A stretch of DNA of 64,000 bases from Clostridium sp. CAG:417 (GTDB lineage: Bacteria; Bacillota_I; Bacilli_A; RF39; UBA660), in NCBI GenBank assembly GCA_000432835.1, contig FR890367.1, positions 3,284-67,283 of the forward strand, given 5' to 3'. This document shows, piece after piece, positions 18,236-26,429 of the stretch (position 1 is its first letter; each line of letters starts with the position of its first letter). Below the pieces are notes generated by a model. It ran no database searches. It was given only the letters and a program-made list of their open reading frames with translations, and was not told the origin of the DNA. The translations under genes were made by a program, and so were the position numbers.

Positions 18236-19609
18236 TTAATCTTCTCCTTCATGATGTTGAGTACAACAATCATCACAGCAACAGTCATCTGTTGCTAAAT
18301 TCTGCCCTAGTTTTTCTAAATCAAAATCGCATGATTCATTATCTACTAGTTTTTCATCTAAATAGTAAATTAAATATTCTATTTGAATTTTTTCTTCCTC
18401 TTTTGTTGTACAATTCTTTACTTGAACTTCACCATTATTTAAATCTTCACTATTTAATATTAGTAAAAATTTAGCTTTTAGTCTATCAGCTTGTTTAAAC
18501 TGGGCTTTTAAACTTCTACCAGTATATTCTGTGTCAGTTGAAAAACCAGCCATTCTTAATTCTTGTTGCAAATATAGAGCATATTTTTTTTCTTCATCAT
18601 TAACATACATTATAAATAAATCTATATCATCTTTTATCGGAAGTTCAACTTCTTGTTCTTCTAAGGCCAAAAGAACACGACTGATACCTGATGCAAAACC
18701 TATACATGGAGTATCTGGACCACCAAGTTCTTTTACAAGGCCATTGTATCTTCCTCCAGCACCAATTGTTTGAGCGTTATTTAAAGCATCAAGATCGACT
18801 TTTATTTCAAATACAGTGTGATTGTAATAATCAAGTCCTCGTACAATTTGAGGATTTACTTCATAAGAAACTTCTAATATATCTAGATATTCTTTTACTT
18901 CGTCAAAACGTTTTTTACTGTCTTCATTTAAATAGTCAATTGTTGTAGGAGCATTCTTTACTATTTCGCTTTCTCCATCTATTTTACAGTCAAGGATACG
19001 AAGAGGATTTTTTTCAAGTCTTTTTTTACAATCATCACATAGCTTATCAGCATAAGGTGTTAAATAGTCAAGGAGTGCATTACGATAGGCTATTCTTGAT
19101 TCATTGTCACCTAAGGAATTGATTTCAACCTTTATGTTTTTTAGACCTAACATTTTATAAATATTTACGGCTAGAGAAATAACTTCCGCATCACTAAATG
19201 GATCAGATGATCCTAATACTTCATAACCAAATTGAGTTAATTCACGATCTCTACCTAATTGAGGTCTTTCATAGCGATACATTGTACCATTATAATAACA
19301 TTTTACAGGTAAATCGTTATTACCATACATTTTGTTTTCTATAAAACTACGTACTACTCCAGCAGTTCCTTCTGGACGAAGAGTTAAACTTCTACCTCCA
19401 CGATCTGAAAAATCATAAGTTTCTTTTGTAACTATATCACTTGTATCTCCTATACCACGATGAAATAAATCAGTTGATTCAAATAATGGTGTACGGATAT
19501 ATGTGTAATTGTATTTTTGCATTACGCCATCTACTATTTCTTCTATATATTTCCATTTTTTAGCTTTTTTACCAAATATATCACTTGTACCTTTAGGTTT
19601 TGTTATCAT
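18236..19609 (-). CDS. hisS: Histidyl-tRNA synthetase with a Cys/His-rich C-terminal tail
   Basis: This class II synthetase charges tRNA-His. Motif 2 reads RYERPQLGRDRELTQFG, the histidine-binding loop LDYYNHTVFEI follows, then AGGRYNGLVKELGG and the motif 3 region GFASGISRVL. An anticodon-binding domain fills the C-terminal 100 residues. The protein has 457 residues, about 30 more than usual. The excess is a tail rich in Asp, Cys and His, containing TDDCCCDDCCTQHHEGED, which I do not know from other HisRS. The start is at 19609, nine bases after GGGAGG. It is first gene of the hisS-aspS operon, the order also found in Bacillus. Confidence 0.93.
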   Translation of the reverse strand: MITKPKGTSDIFGKKAKKWKYIEEIVDGVMQKYNYTYIRTPLFESTDLFHRGIGDTSDIVTKETYDFSDRGGRSLTLRPEGTAGVVRSFIENKMYGNNDLPVKCYYNGTMYRYERPQLGRDRELTQFGYEVLGSSDPFSDAEVISLAVNIYKMLGLKNIKVEINSLGDNESRIAYRNALLDYLTPYADKLCDDCKKRLEKNPLRILDCKIDGESEIVKNAPTTIDYLNEDSKKRFDEVKEYLDILEVSYEVNPQIVRGLDYYNHTVFEIKVDLDALNNAQTIGAGGRYNGLVKELGGPDTPCIGFASGISRVLLALEEQEVELPIKDDIDLFIMYVNDEEKKYALYLQQELRMAGFSTDTEYTGRSLKAQFKQADRLKAKFLLILNSEDLNNGEVQVKNCTTKEEEKIQIEYLIYYLDEKLVDNESCDFDLEKLGQNLATDDCCCDDCCTQHHEGED

Positions 19610-19654
19610 AAGAATTTCCTCCCTTAAAGTGTGTCTTAAAACACTAACATAGTT

Positions 19655-19683
19655 ATTATACACTAATTTATATTTCTTAACAA
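19655..19683 (-). promoter_or_regulatory. Strong sigma-A promoter for hisS-aspS
   Basis: TTGTTA, 17 bp, then TATAAT on the minus strand, ending 46 bp before the hisS start. The short leader holds a GTGTTTT/AAGACAC dyad but no T-box core sequence. Confidence 0.75.
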
Positions 19684-20697
19684 TTATAAACGTTTTTTAT
19701 TTTCTATTTTTTGAAGTTGGAGAACAGGATATATTGCTGATTCTGTTAGATCTTTATGGTTATATTCTCCATTGCTAAAGAATTCCTCATTTATTAATAC
19801 AGAATTGTCATCTTTTATAGTTATTTTCTCATTCATTGATAAGAAATTTGCAAATAGATTACCATAAATATCTTTAAGGCTTGCTAATAAAGTCAATTGT
19901 TTTGAATCTTTTAACATGTCCTCATTATTTAAAAAGTAATTAAGAAATGAGGTATAACTGTTTATAGACTCTCTTAAAAATAGATAAACTTCGTCTAGAC
20001 AATAGTTATTTTCAATTAAAAAATTAAGAAAGTCATTTACCTTTTGATATGGCGCTAATTCAAGCAAATCGTTTTGATAAACAAATTGGTTAACCTGCTT
20101 GTATTCTTTATTATTTGTTAATTCAGTTAATTTCTTGATATGTTCAATTTCATGAACAAGATTAATCATGGTATTAAAATTATACTTTTGATCTATTTCT
20201 ATATATTTATTTTTTAGGAGGCATGAAGTAAGATTTTTACCTTCATAAAGTCTATTATGTAGTGGGCGAATTGTTTTTTCAATTATACACTTATTTAAAA
20301 TTGATAAGGAGCACTCATCATTTTTTTGATAGTACTCTGACAATATTTTATAAATAATGGAGGAAGAAAAAGTTTTATGGGACTTTGTTTCTGTACTTTG
20401 ATAAAATGGTGTTAAAAATGTTATTTGGTCTTCTAATAGATTTTTAACTAAAGGATTTATTTTGGAATAATTATTTAGTTCTTTTTGTCTCATATTCGAA
20501 ATATAATGATTTATTTCTTGAGTTTTTCTTGCAATTGAAGGTGTTATGGATGATTCTATTGTTATATCATCTTGAAAGAAAGCCATGGTACGATATGCAT
20601 CAGTTATTTTGTCAATATTATTAGAATATTTTATGGCTATTAAACTCCTTAAAAGATCTTTTTTTACATTAGAAAAATTATCTGTAATAAATTGCAT
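19684..20697 (-). CDS. Putative zinc metallopeptidase-like protein (HEIEH motif)
   Basis: This is a mostly helical, apparently soluble 337-residue protein without a signal peptide. It contains VHEIEHIKK at residues 181-189, which fits the HExxH zinc-binding motif of gluzincin-type peptidases. An M3/oligoendopeptidase-like fold is possible because the region is helical throughout. A third metal ligand could be supplied by the Glu and His residues 25-70 positions further on, but I cannot assign it. No full family signature is present, so the enzymatic role is inference. It has its own near-perfect promoter. The ATG at 20697 follows GGGGTGG. Confidence 0.6.
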   Translation of the reverse strand: MQFITDNFSNVKKDLLRSLIAIKYSNNIDKITDAYRTMAFFQDDITIESSITPSIARKTQEINHYISNMRQKELNNYSKINPLVKNLLEDQITFLTPFYQSTETKSHKTFSSSIIYKILSEYYQKNDECSLSILNKCIIEKTIRPLHNRLYEGKNLTSCLLKNKYIEIDQKYNFNTMINLVHEIEHIKKLTELTNNKEYKQVNQFVYQNDLLELAPYQKVNDFLNFLIENNYCLDEVYLFLRESINSYTSFLNYFLNNEDMLKDSKQLTLLASLKDIYGNLFANFLSMNEKITIKDDNSVLINEEFFSNGEYNHKDLTESAIYPVLQLQKIENKKRL

Positions 20698-20722
20698 TTA
20701 TACCACCCCATTAATTGCCGCT

Positions 20723-20751
20723 ATTATAACACAAAAATGAAATTTTGGCAA
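20723..20751 (-). promoter_or_regulatory. Strong sigma-A promoter for the HEIEH protein gene
   Basis: TTGCCA, 17 bp, TATAAT on the minus strand. It lies directly after the terminator of the pyrophosphatase gene and 25 bp before the start codon. Confidence 0.8.
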
Positions 20752-20752
20752 G

Positions 20753-20778
20753 AAAAAAAGGCTTTATTAAAAGCCTTT
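20753..20778 (-). terminator. Intrinsic terminator after the pyrophosphatase gene
   Basis: AAAGGCTTT and AAAGCCTTT enclose a 4-base loop and are followed by a T-run on the minus strand. The stem abuts the TAA stop. Confidence 0.9.
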
Positions 20779-22397
20779 TAACCTTCAATAGCATCCATAA
20801 TTAATGGAATAACATTCTTTTTACGTGATACACAGTTTTCAATGAATTCACCTTGACTTAGTAATTTATCATAACTTTGAGTAATAATTTCTTCACCTTT
20901 TTTATTATATAAAATATATGAACCATTTCTAATAATGTCAGTGACATATAAAGCTACTAAATTATAATTGTTAGCTTCAGCTACTTCATTTAAAACATTA
21001 AGATATTTATCCATATCTTTCTTAATATCATCAAAGTTCATAGTAAAGAATTGACCTACTCCGAAAGTCTTGTCATTTACAGTATATAATTTAAAGTCGT
21101 TATATAAAACATCTTCAATGCTCATACCCTCTAGTGAAGTGCCAGCCTTTAATAAATCCATACCATACTCTTCATAATTTACTTCAGCAATCTTAGCAAG
21201 TTCAACTACAGCTTCTCTATCTAGTGGTGTTGCGGTTGGACTTTTTAATATTAGAGTGTCAGATAATATACCTGATAACATCATACCGGCTATATGTTTT
21301 GGGATTTCAACATTTTTTTCTTTATATAAGGTATAAAGGATAGTACATGTTGATCCTACTGACATATTTCTAAAGTTTATTGGAGCGTCTGTTGTAACAC
21401 TTCCGATGTTATGATGATCTATAATTTCTAATACTTTAGCTTCTTCTATACCTTCAGCACTTTGAATTTTTTCATTATGATCAACTAATATTACTTTTTT
21501 AGGTTTCTTATCTGATAAATCAGTAATACGTAATAAACCTAAACATTTATTATCTTTATCTACTACTGGATAATTTGTATGACGTAGTTTATTATTTATG
21601 TCTAATATTGTATCAACATAATCTGTTTGTTCAAACTTAGTTGGATTATAACTACATACCATTGTTTTTAAATAACTACTTAAAGATATTAGTTTAGAAG
21701 TGTGATAAGTATCATATGGTGTTTTAATAATATTTACTTTATTATTTTCTGCTTCTTTAATAAGACTTTCTTTTATATTACCATTTCCAGCTATTACAAT
21801 TAACTGTACACCAGATGAAATAGCATGCTCTATTATTTCTTGCCTATCTCCAACTATTAAGATAATTTCTTTATCTAATTCAATATTTTTTTTGAAAGTA
21901 TCTGTTTCATAAGCCCCTACTAATAGTTTTCCTTTTATTTCTTCATCTACTTTGCTTACTTTACTACCATTTAATACTTTTATAATATTATCATATGATG
22001 TAAATATTTTGTTATCATCTGCATTTAAAAAGACTCTTGATAAATCTTTCATTGTTAAAAGTCCTACAAAATCACGTTCGCCTTTAACTATAGGAATACC
22101 TGTTAATCCTTCTTTTAACATATACTTATAACCATCATAGATAGTTTCTTTTTCATCTAGAATGAAATCTTTATGATAGTTGATATCTTTTAATTGTAAT
22201 TTTACGTCATTTAAGTAATCTGGTTCTTCTACTCCGAAATAATTTAGGGCGTATTTTGTTTCTTTGTTTAGGCTACCTAAAGCTCGTGGTTCTGTGTTCT
22301 CACCTAACTGATTTTTTAAATATGATAGGCTGATACTAGCAGTTATTGAATCTGTATCTGGTTTTCTATGTCCAAATACTAATGTTTTTTCGTCCAT
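20778..22397 (-). CDS. ppaC: Family II Mn-dependent inorganic pyrophosphatase with CBS-DRTGG regulatory insert
   Basis: The enzyme hydrolyses pyrophosphate to phosphate in the cytoplasm. The catalytic DHH domain is split. GHRKPDTDSITASI opens the protein, then a long insert of CBS domain, DRTGG domain and CBS domain covers roughly residues 70-300. The rest of the catalytic core follows with LVDHNE, IIDHHNIG and GMMLSGILSDTLILKSPT. The C-terminal DHHA2 domain completes the 539 residues. Inserts of this kind bind adenine nucleotides or diadenosine polyphosphates and tune activity. The ATG follows AAGGAA. It is monocistronic, with a divergent M23 peptidase gene upstream. Confidence 0.93.
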   Translation of the reverse strand: MDEKTLVFGHRKPDTDSITASISLSYLKNQLGENTEPRALGSLNKETKYALNYFGVEEPDYLNDVKLQLKDINYHKDFILDEKETIYDGYKYMLKEGLTGIPIVKGERDFVGLLTMKDLSRVFLNADDNKIFTSYDNIIKVLNGSKVSKVDEEIKGKLLVGAYETDTFKKNIELDKEIILIVGDRQEIIEHAISSGVQLIVIAGNGNIKESLIKEAENNKVNIIKTPYDTYHTSKLISLSSYLKTMVCSYNPTKFEQTDYVDTILDINNKLRHTNYPVVDKDNKCLGLLRITDLSDKKPKKVILVDHNEKIQSAEGIEEAKVLEIIDHHNIGSVTTDAPINFRNMSVGSTCTILYTLYKEKNVEIPKHIAGMMLSGILSDTLILKSPTATPLDREAVVELAKIAEVNYEEYGMDLLKAGTSLEGMSIEDVLYNDFKLYTVNDKTFGVGQFFTMNFDDIKKDMDKYLNVLNEVAEANNYNLVALYVTDIIRNGSYILYNKKGEEIITQSYDKLLSQGEFIENCVSRKKNVIPLIMDAIEG

Positions 22398-22422
22398 ATT
22401 AATTCCTTCTTTCTACGTGTTG

Positions 22423-22451
22423 ATTGTATCATAAAAAGCTAATTATGAAAA
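22423..22451 (-). promoter_or_regulatory. Promoter for the pyrophosphatase gene
   Basis: TTTTCA, 17 bp, TACAAT on the minus strand, 26 bp before the start codon. The -35 matches consensus at four positions. Confidence 0.5.
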
Positions 22452-22468
22452 GAAAAAGAAAATATTTA

Positions 22469-22497
22469 TTTACAAAATGACGTTTTTTTGTTATTAT
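22469..22497 (+). promoter_or_regulatory. Promoter for the M23 peptidase gene
   Basis: TTTACA, 17 bp, TATTAT on the plus strand. It places the transcript start near 22504. This rules out an upstream in-frame ATG at 22477 and supports the start at 22522. Confidence 0.6.
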
Positions 22498-22521
22498 ATG
22501 TACTCTGAAGGGGAATACTAT

Positions 22522-23295
22522 ATGCTTGATAAATTATGGAATTTAATTAAAAAGTTAGTTAGAAAGATTGCTACATATATTTTAAAAATTATTTCTAATA
22601 AGATTAATTTTGTAAAAATGCGCTTTAAAAATTATATTGATAACTATATTATTAAGAAGTTTAGAATTTTAAGAGGCGCAATTAAACATAAGAAATTAAT
22701 TTTAAGACTTATTTTAGTTTTATTTGTTTTTACATCCGGTAGTGCATTATATATTTTTATGCCTAATATTAAAAATCATTTTAAAGCGGATAATAATAGT
22801 TTAAGTTTTGTGGAGTATAACATAAATAACAATAATGAGACAGCTAACGAAAATAAAACAAGTGTTGATAACAATAATAATAATTTAGCTACTCCAGTAA
22901 GCAATAATGTACCTATAGATAATAGTTATTGTTGGCCAACAAATGGTAATTATTATATTTCAACATATTTTTCTTACGGACATGATGGAATTGATATTGC
23001 TGGTATAGGTTATAACTCAAATATATATACTGTTTTTAGTGGACAAGTTGTTACAGCTAGTTATACTCCAGCAAATGGTAATTATATTATTGTAAAAAAT
23101 GATGATGGAAAGTATGCAATGTATGCTCATCTTACTAGTATATATGTTTATAATGGTCAAAGAGTTGACAAAGGCGTTGTAATTGGTGGTGCTGGCGCTA
23201 CAGGAAGAGCAACAGGTGTTCACTTACACTTTTCTATTTGGACTGGCTATCCTTATTATGGCGGTACAGCCTTAAATCCATATAATTTTTATTAA
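22522..23295 (+). CDS. Membrane-anchored M23 (LytM-type) peptidoglycan endopeptidase
   Basis: This 257-residue protein has a basic N-terminus of about 58 residues, then one transmembrane segment (about residues 59-79). A low-complexity Asn-rich linker follows, then an extracellular LytM domain. Zinc ligands are visible as HDGIDIAG (His and Asp) and VHLHFSIW (HxH). The GQRVDKGVVIGGAGATGRATG stretch is typical of M23 enzymes. Such enzymes cleave peptide cross-links in the cell wall during growth or division. The unusually long basic cytoplasmic segment is odd for the family and may contact the membrane surface or a partner. The start is chosen because GAAGGGGA precedes the ATG and the promoter lies upstream of it. 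Confidence 0.88.
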   Translation: MLDKLWNLIKKLVRKIATYILKIISNKINFVKMRFKNYIDNYIIKKFRILRGAIKHKKLILRLILVLFVFTSGSALYIFMPNIKNHFKADNNSLSFVEYNINNNNETANENKTSVDNNNNNLATPVSNNVPIDNSYCWPTNGNYYISTYFSYGHDGIDIAGIGYNSNIYTVFSGQVVTASYTPANGNYIIVKNDDGKYAMYAHLTSIYVYNGQRVDKGVVIGGAGATGRATGVHLHFSIWTGYPYYGGTALNPYNFY

Positions 23296-23327
23296 AAAGA
23301 TTCAGACATTATTTAATCTGAATCTTT
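23296..23327. terminator. Bidirectional terminator between the M23 gene and addA
   Basis: An 11-bp perfect stem (AAAGATTCAGA with TCTGAATCTTT) and 10-base loop lie between convergent genes, with T-rich tails on both strands. Confidence 0.9.
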
Positions 23328-26300
23328 TATTTCTTTAAATTCTTCTTGAATAATAGAATATAAGTAGGTTTTTATAGGTTTTGCTGTTTTCTTCTTTATC
23401 ATGTCTTTATAACCTAATAATTGTTTCTTATAAGCATCATCTACAATATTATTTAATTTATAATCTATTATTATTACTTCTTCATCATTTTCAATTAATA
23501 AATCAATTATACCATGGCTATCTATATCATTTGTAGTATCCATAAATTCATACTCTTTTATGATTTTAGAATTTAGATTGTTTTTAATTAAATTTTGATC
23601 TAAAAATTTTTCTATTTTCTTTTTGATATAGCTAGAAATATTTAGATGATCTAAATTAGGATTTTTAAAGTCCAATTGTTCTAATATCATATGAACCTTG
23701 GTACCAAATTCTAACTCTTTTTCTTCATCTGATGTTAACAGATGGATAGTATTTTTAGAAAAATTCTTTTCTTGCTTAGTATCACAAATGAAGTCTCTTT
23801 CTGTAATTTGTAAAGTATCAGCGTTTGATACATCTAACTTTTTACTTTGAATACTCAACAAATAGTCTTTAGTATAATCTACGTCAACACACTTTTCTAT
23901 ATATGGATTTAAAATACTATTAATACTTTTTATAATACTACTAAAGGAAGTATATTTTTCTCTCACAAGATTAGGAACTATATCAGTTGTAAGTGATGTT
24001 TCTTCATCTTCTTTTGCTACTATGATAATTTCTTCTTTGCACCTAGTTAAGGCGACATAAAATAGTCTTATTTTTTCACTTATATCTTCTTTTTTTATCT
24101 TAGTCTTATATAGCTTGGTTCTAATTGTTGGAATTACTTCGCTTGTTACTACAGGAAGTAAAATTCCTAGTTCATTATCATAACTAATCTTTTCTCTTAG
24201 CGCCATTTGGTTAAACTTATTTTCTAAGTTAGCAAAATAACAAATAGGAAATTCAAGTCCTTTTGAAGCATGAATAGACATTATTTTAACACTATTACAA
24301 GTATCTTGATTAATTTTGTATTTTATACTATATCCATCTTCTATAACCTGATCAAGATAATAAACAAAGTCATATATGTTATAATCTTTGGAAGATAAAT
24401 CACGGACTAAGTTAGCAAGATATTCTATTCTTTTCTCTTTTTCCATAATATTTGTAGTTAATAATACTTTTTCTTCATAATTATATTCATTTAAAATATC
24501 ATAAAATATGGTTTCTAGAGGTAGGATATCTATTTTATCTTTTAAAGTTAAGGCCTTTTTTACAATATCAGAGGATCTAAAACTATTATCCTTAAATGTA
24601 TCAAATATGTATGCATCATCTATATTAAATAAAAAACTTCTAGCAATGGATGTATAAACGTATTTAAACTCGGTATCATAAGTATCATCATGAACTAGTA
24701 ATACTAATTTTAATAGGTTTCTAATAATGTTTAAATCAGTCGATGCAGTTAAGTCTTCATCACGATATAAAGTTAATGGTATATCTAAATATTCAAAAAT
24801 TTGTTTATAAAGATCAAAATTCTTTTTAACGTCCAACAGTATGGCGAAATCATTATATGAGGCATCCTTTAATATTTTTTCATCTTTATCAAATATTTGA
24901 TAGTGGTTATCTATTTTATTCTTTATGTCATTACCAATGATAAATGCTTCTTTAACAATATTCTTAAAGTCATCTCCTGCTTCATATGTCTTCAAAACCA
25001 TATTATAATTTTGTTCTGTTTTTCCTTCATTTATATAAGTAGTATTTCCAAAAACCATTTTATGCTCTTTTTTATAATCGGCTCCACCTATTTCATCATC
25101 CATGATATATGAAAATAATAGGTTAATATTATCAAGCACTTCAAAGCGGGATCTGAAGTTTTTGTTAAGATCTATTTTTCTACCTTTAGTAGGATCCTGA
25201 TTATAACTGTCATATTTTTCTTTAAATATATATGGATTAGCATTTCTAAAACGATAGATAGATTGTTTAATATCTCCTACCATGTAGACATTGTTATTTG
25301 AAATTTGACTAATAAACATTTCCTGTGTATCACTAGTATCTTGATACTCGTCTATTAAAATTTCTTGAAAACTATTTTTTATTTCTTCTCTTACATCAGG
25401 ATGCTCTAAGACTAATTTGATTGCTAAGTGACTAATGTCATTAAAGTCGTATAATTGTTCTTTTTCTTTAACCTCTTTAAATATAGTTTGTAATTTTAAA
25501 ATTATATCTAGTACTTCTAGAGTATCACTTTTTGTTGCTAGTAAGTCTTTTTTCATTTCTTCAATGTCTGTATAAGTACATAAGGCTTTTAGATCATCAA
25601 GAACTCCTTTAATACTTTCCTTTAGGATTACGGCTTCTTCATCGTAGTTATTATTTTTAGGTGGTAATTTACAATCTAATAAACTGTTTTTGATTTCATC
25701 ATAATCTTTACTATTAAGAATGCTGTCTGTTTTTAAATAGATTTTTTCTAGATCCTTACTATCTAAATGTTCTGATATTTCTTGTACCAATTCTCTTAAA
25801 ATGCTAAGATCTTTTTTTATAAGAGACAAATAAGCATCAACAGATGAAGAAATAGCATTTACACTGTAATATAAGTTATCATAGTTTTGAAGATATTCAA
25901 ATTTATCATAACGCAAATCTAGTTTGTTACTAATGGATAGAATCATTTCTTTTAATTCTTTGTCATCTTTTAAGGCAAAATGCTCTATTAGCTTTTGAAA
26001 ATTTTCAGAACTTTCTTGATATTTCTTTTCAAAGATGGAATCTAATATTTCTTTTTTTCTTATATTAATAAGGGCAGCATCAGTTACCTTAATATCCTTA
26101 TTAATCCCTAGGTTAATGTGATATTTCTTTACTACAGATAAACTAAAACTATCAAATGTAGTAATATATGCTGAATCTAATAATTTTAACTGTTCATTAA
26201 AGCCTTCTTTTTTTAGGGTTCTTCTAATTCTATCTTTCATTTCTTTTGCTGCAGCCTTTGTAAATGTTAAAATTAATAGTTTATTAATGGGAATATTACT

Positions 26301-26429
26301 TTTAATTTTTCTTAATACTCTTTGAGTTAAAACGGCAGTTTTACCACTACCAGCTCCAGCTGATACTATAACATTGCAGCCTTCTACATTAATTGCTTGA
26401 AGCTGTTCATCGGTCCATCTATTAGCCAT
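23313..26429 (-). CDS. addA: ATP-dependent helicase/nuclease AddA
   Basis: AddA is the helicase-nuclease subunit of the AddAB complex that resects double-strand breaks for RecA. The 1038-residue protein starts with the Q motif WTDEQLQAIN and Walker A SAGAGSGKTAVLTQRV. UvrD-family motifs follow: LLILTFTKAAAKEM, LIDEYQDTSDTQ, VGDIKQSIYRFRNA, MSIHASKGLEFP and FYVALTRCKEEIIIVA. A RecB-type nuclease ends it, with GIIDLLIEN and VIIIDYKLN as the catalytic Asp and Asp-x-Lys. It is about 190 residues shorter than Bacillus AddA but no motif is missing. The start overlaps addB by 8 bp behind AGGAGGTGA. Confidence 0.95.
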   Translation of the reverse strand: MANRWTDEQLQAINVEGCNVIVSAGAGSGKTAVLTQRVLRKIKSNIPINKLLILTFTKAAAKEMKDRIRRTLKKEGFNEQLKLLDSAYITTFDSFSLSVVKKYHINLGINKDIKVTDAALINIRKKEILDSIFEKKYQESSENFQKLIEHFALKDDKELKEMILSISNKLDLRYDKFEYLQNYDNLYYSVNAISSSVDAYLSLIKKDLSILRELVQEISEHLDSKDLEKIYLKTDSILNSKDYDEIKNSLLDCKLPPKNNNYDEEAVILKESIKGVLDDLKALCTYTDIEEMKKDLLATKSDTLEVLDIILKLQTIFKEVKEKEQLYDFNDISHLAIKLVLEHPDVREEIKNSFQEILIDEYQDTSDTQEMFISQISNNNVYMVGDIKQSIYRFRNANPYIFKEKYDSYNQDPTKGRKIDLNKNFRSRFEVLDNINLLFSYIMDDEIGGADYKKEHKMVFGNTTYINEGKTEQNYNMVLKTYEAGDDFKNIVKEAFIIGNDIKNKIDNHYQIFDKDEKILKDASYNDFAILLDVKKNFDLYKQIFEYLDIPLTLYRDEDLTASTDLNIIRNLLKLVLLVHDDTYDTEFKYVYTSIARSFLFNIDDAYIFDTFKDNSFRSSDIVKKALTLKDKIDILPLETIFYDILNEYNYEEKVLLTTNIMEKEKRIEYLANLVRDLSSKDYNIYDFVYYLDQVIEDGYSIKYKINQDTCNSVKIMSIHASKGLEFPICYFANLENKFNQMALREKISYDNELGILLPVVTSEVIPTIRTKLYKTKIKKEDISEKIRLFYVALTRCKEEIIIVAKEDEETSLTTDIVPNLVREKYTSFSSIIKSINSILNPYIEKCVDVDYTKDYLLSIQSKKLDVSNADTLQITERDFICDTKQEKNFSKNTIHLLTSDEEKELEFGTKVHMILEQLDFKNPNLDHLNISSYIKKKIEKFLDQNLIKNNLNSKIIKEYEFMDTTNDIDSHGIIDLLIENDEEVIIIDYKLNNIVDDAYKKQLLGYKDMIKKKTAKPIKTYLYSIIQEEFKEIKDSD

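Noticed and set aside
19610..19654. T-box leader for hisS-aspS
   Set aside because: The leader is only about 40 nt and lacks a T-box core. The GTGTTTT/AAGACAC dyad is too small.
22477..22521. Upstream ATG for the M23 peptidase
   Set aside because: It lies within the promoter, before the expected transcript start, and has no ribosome site.
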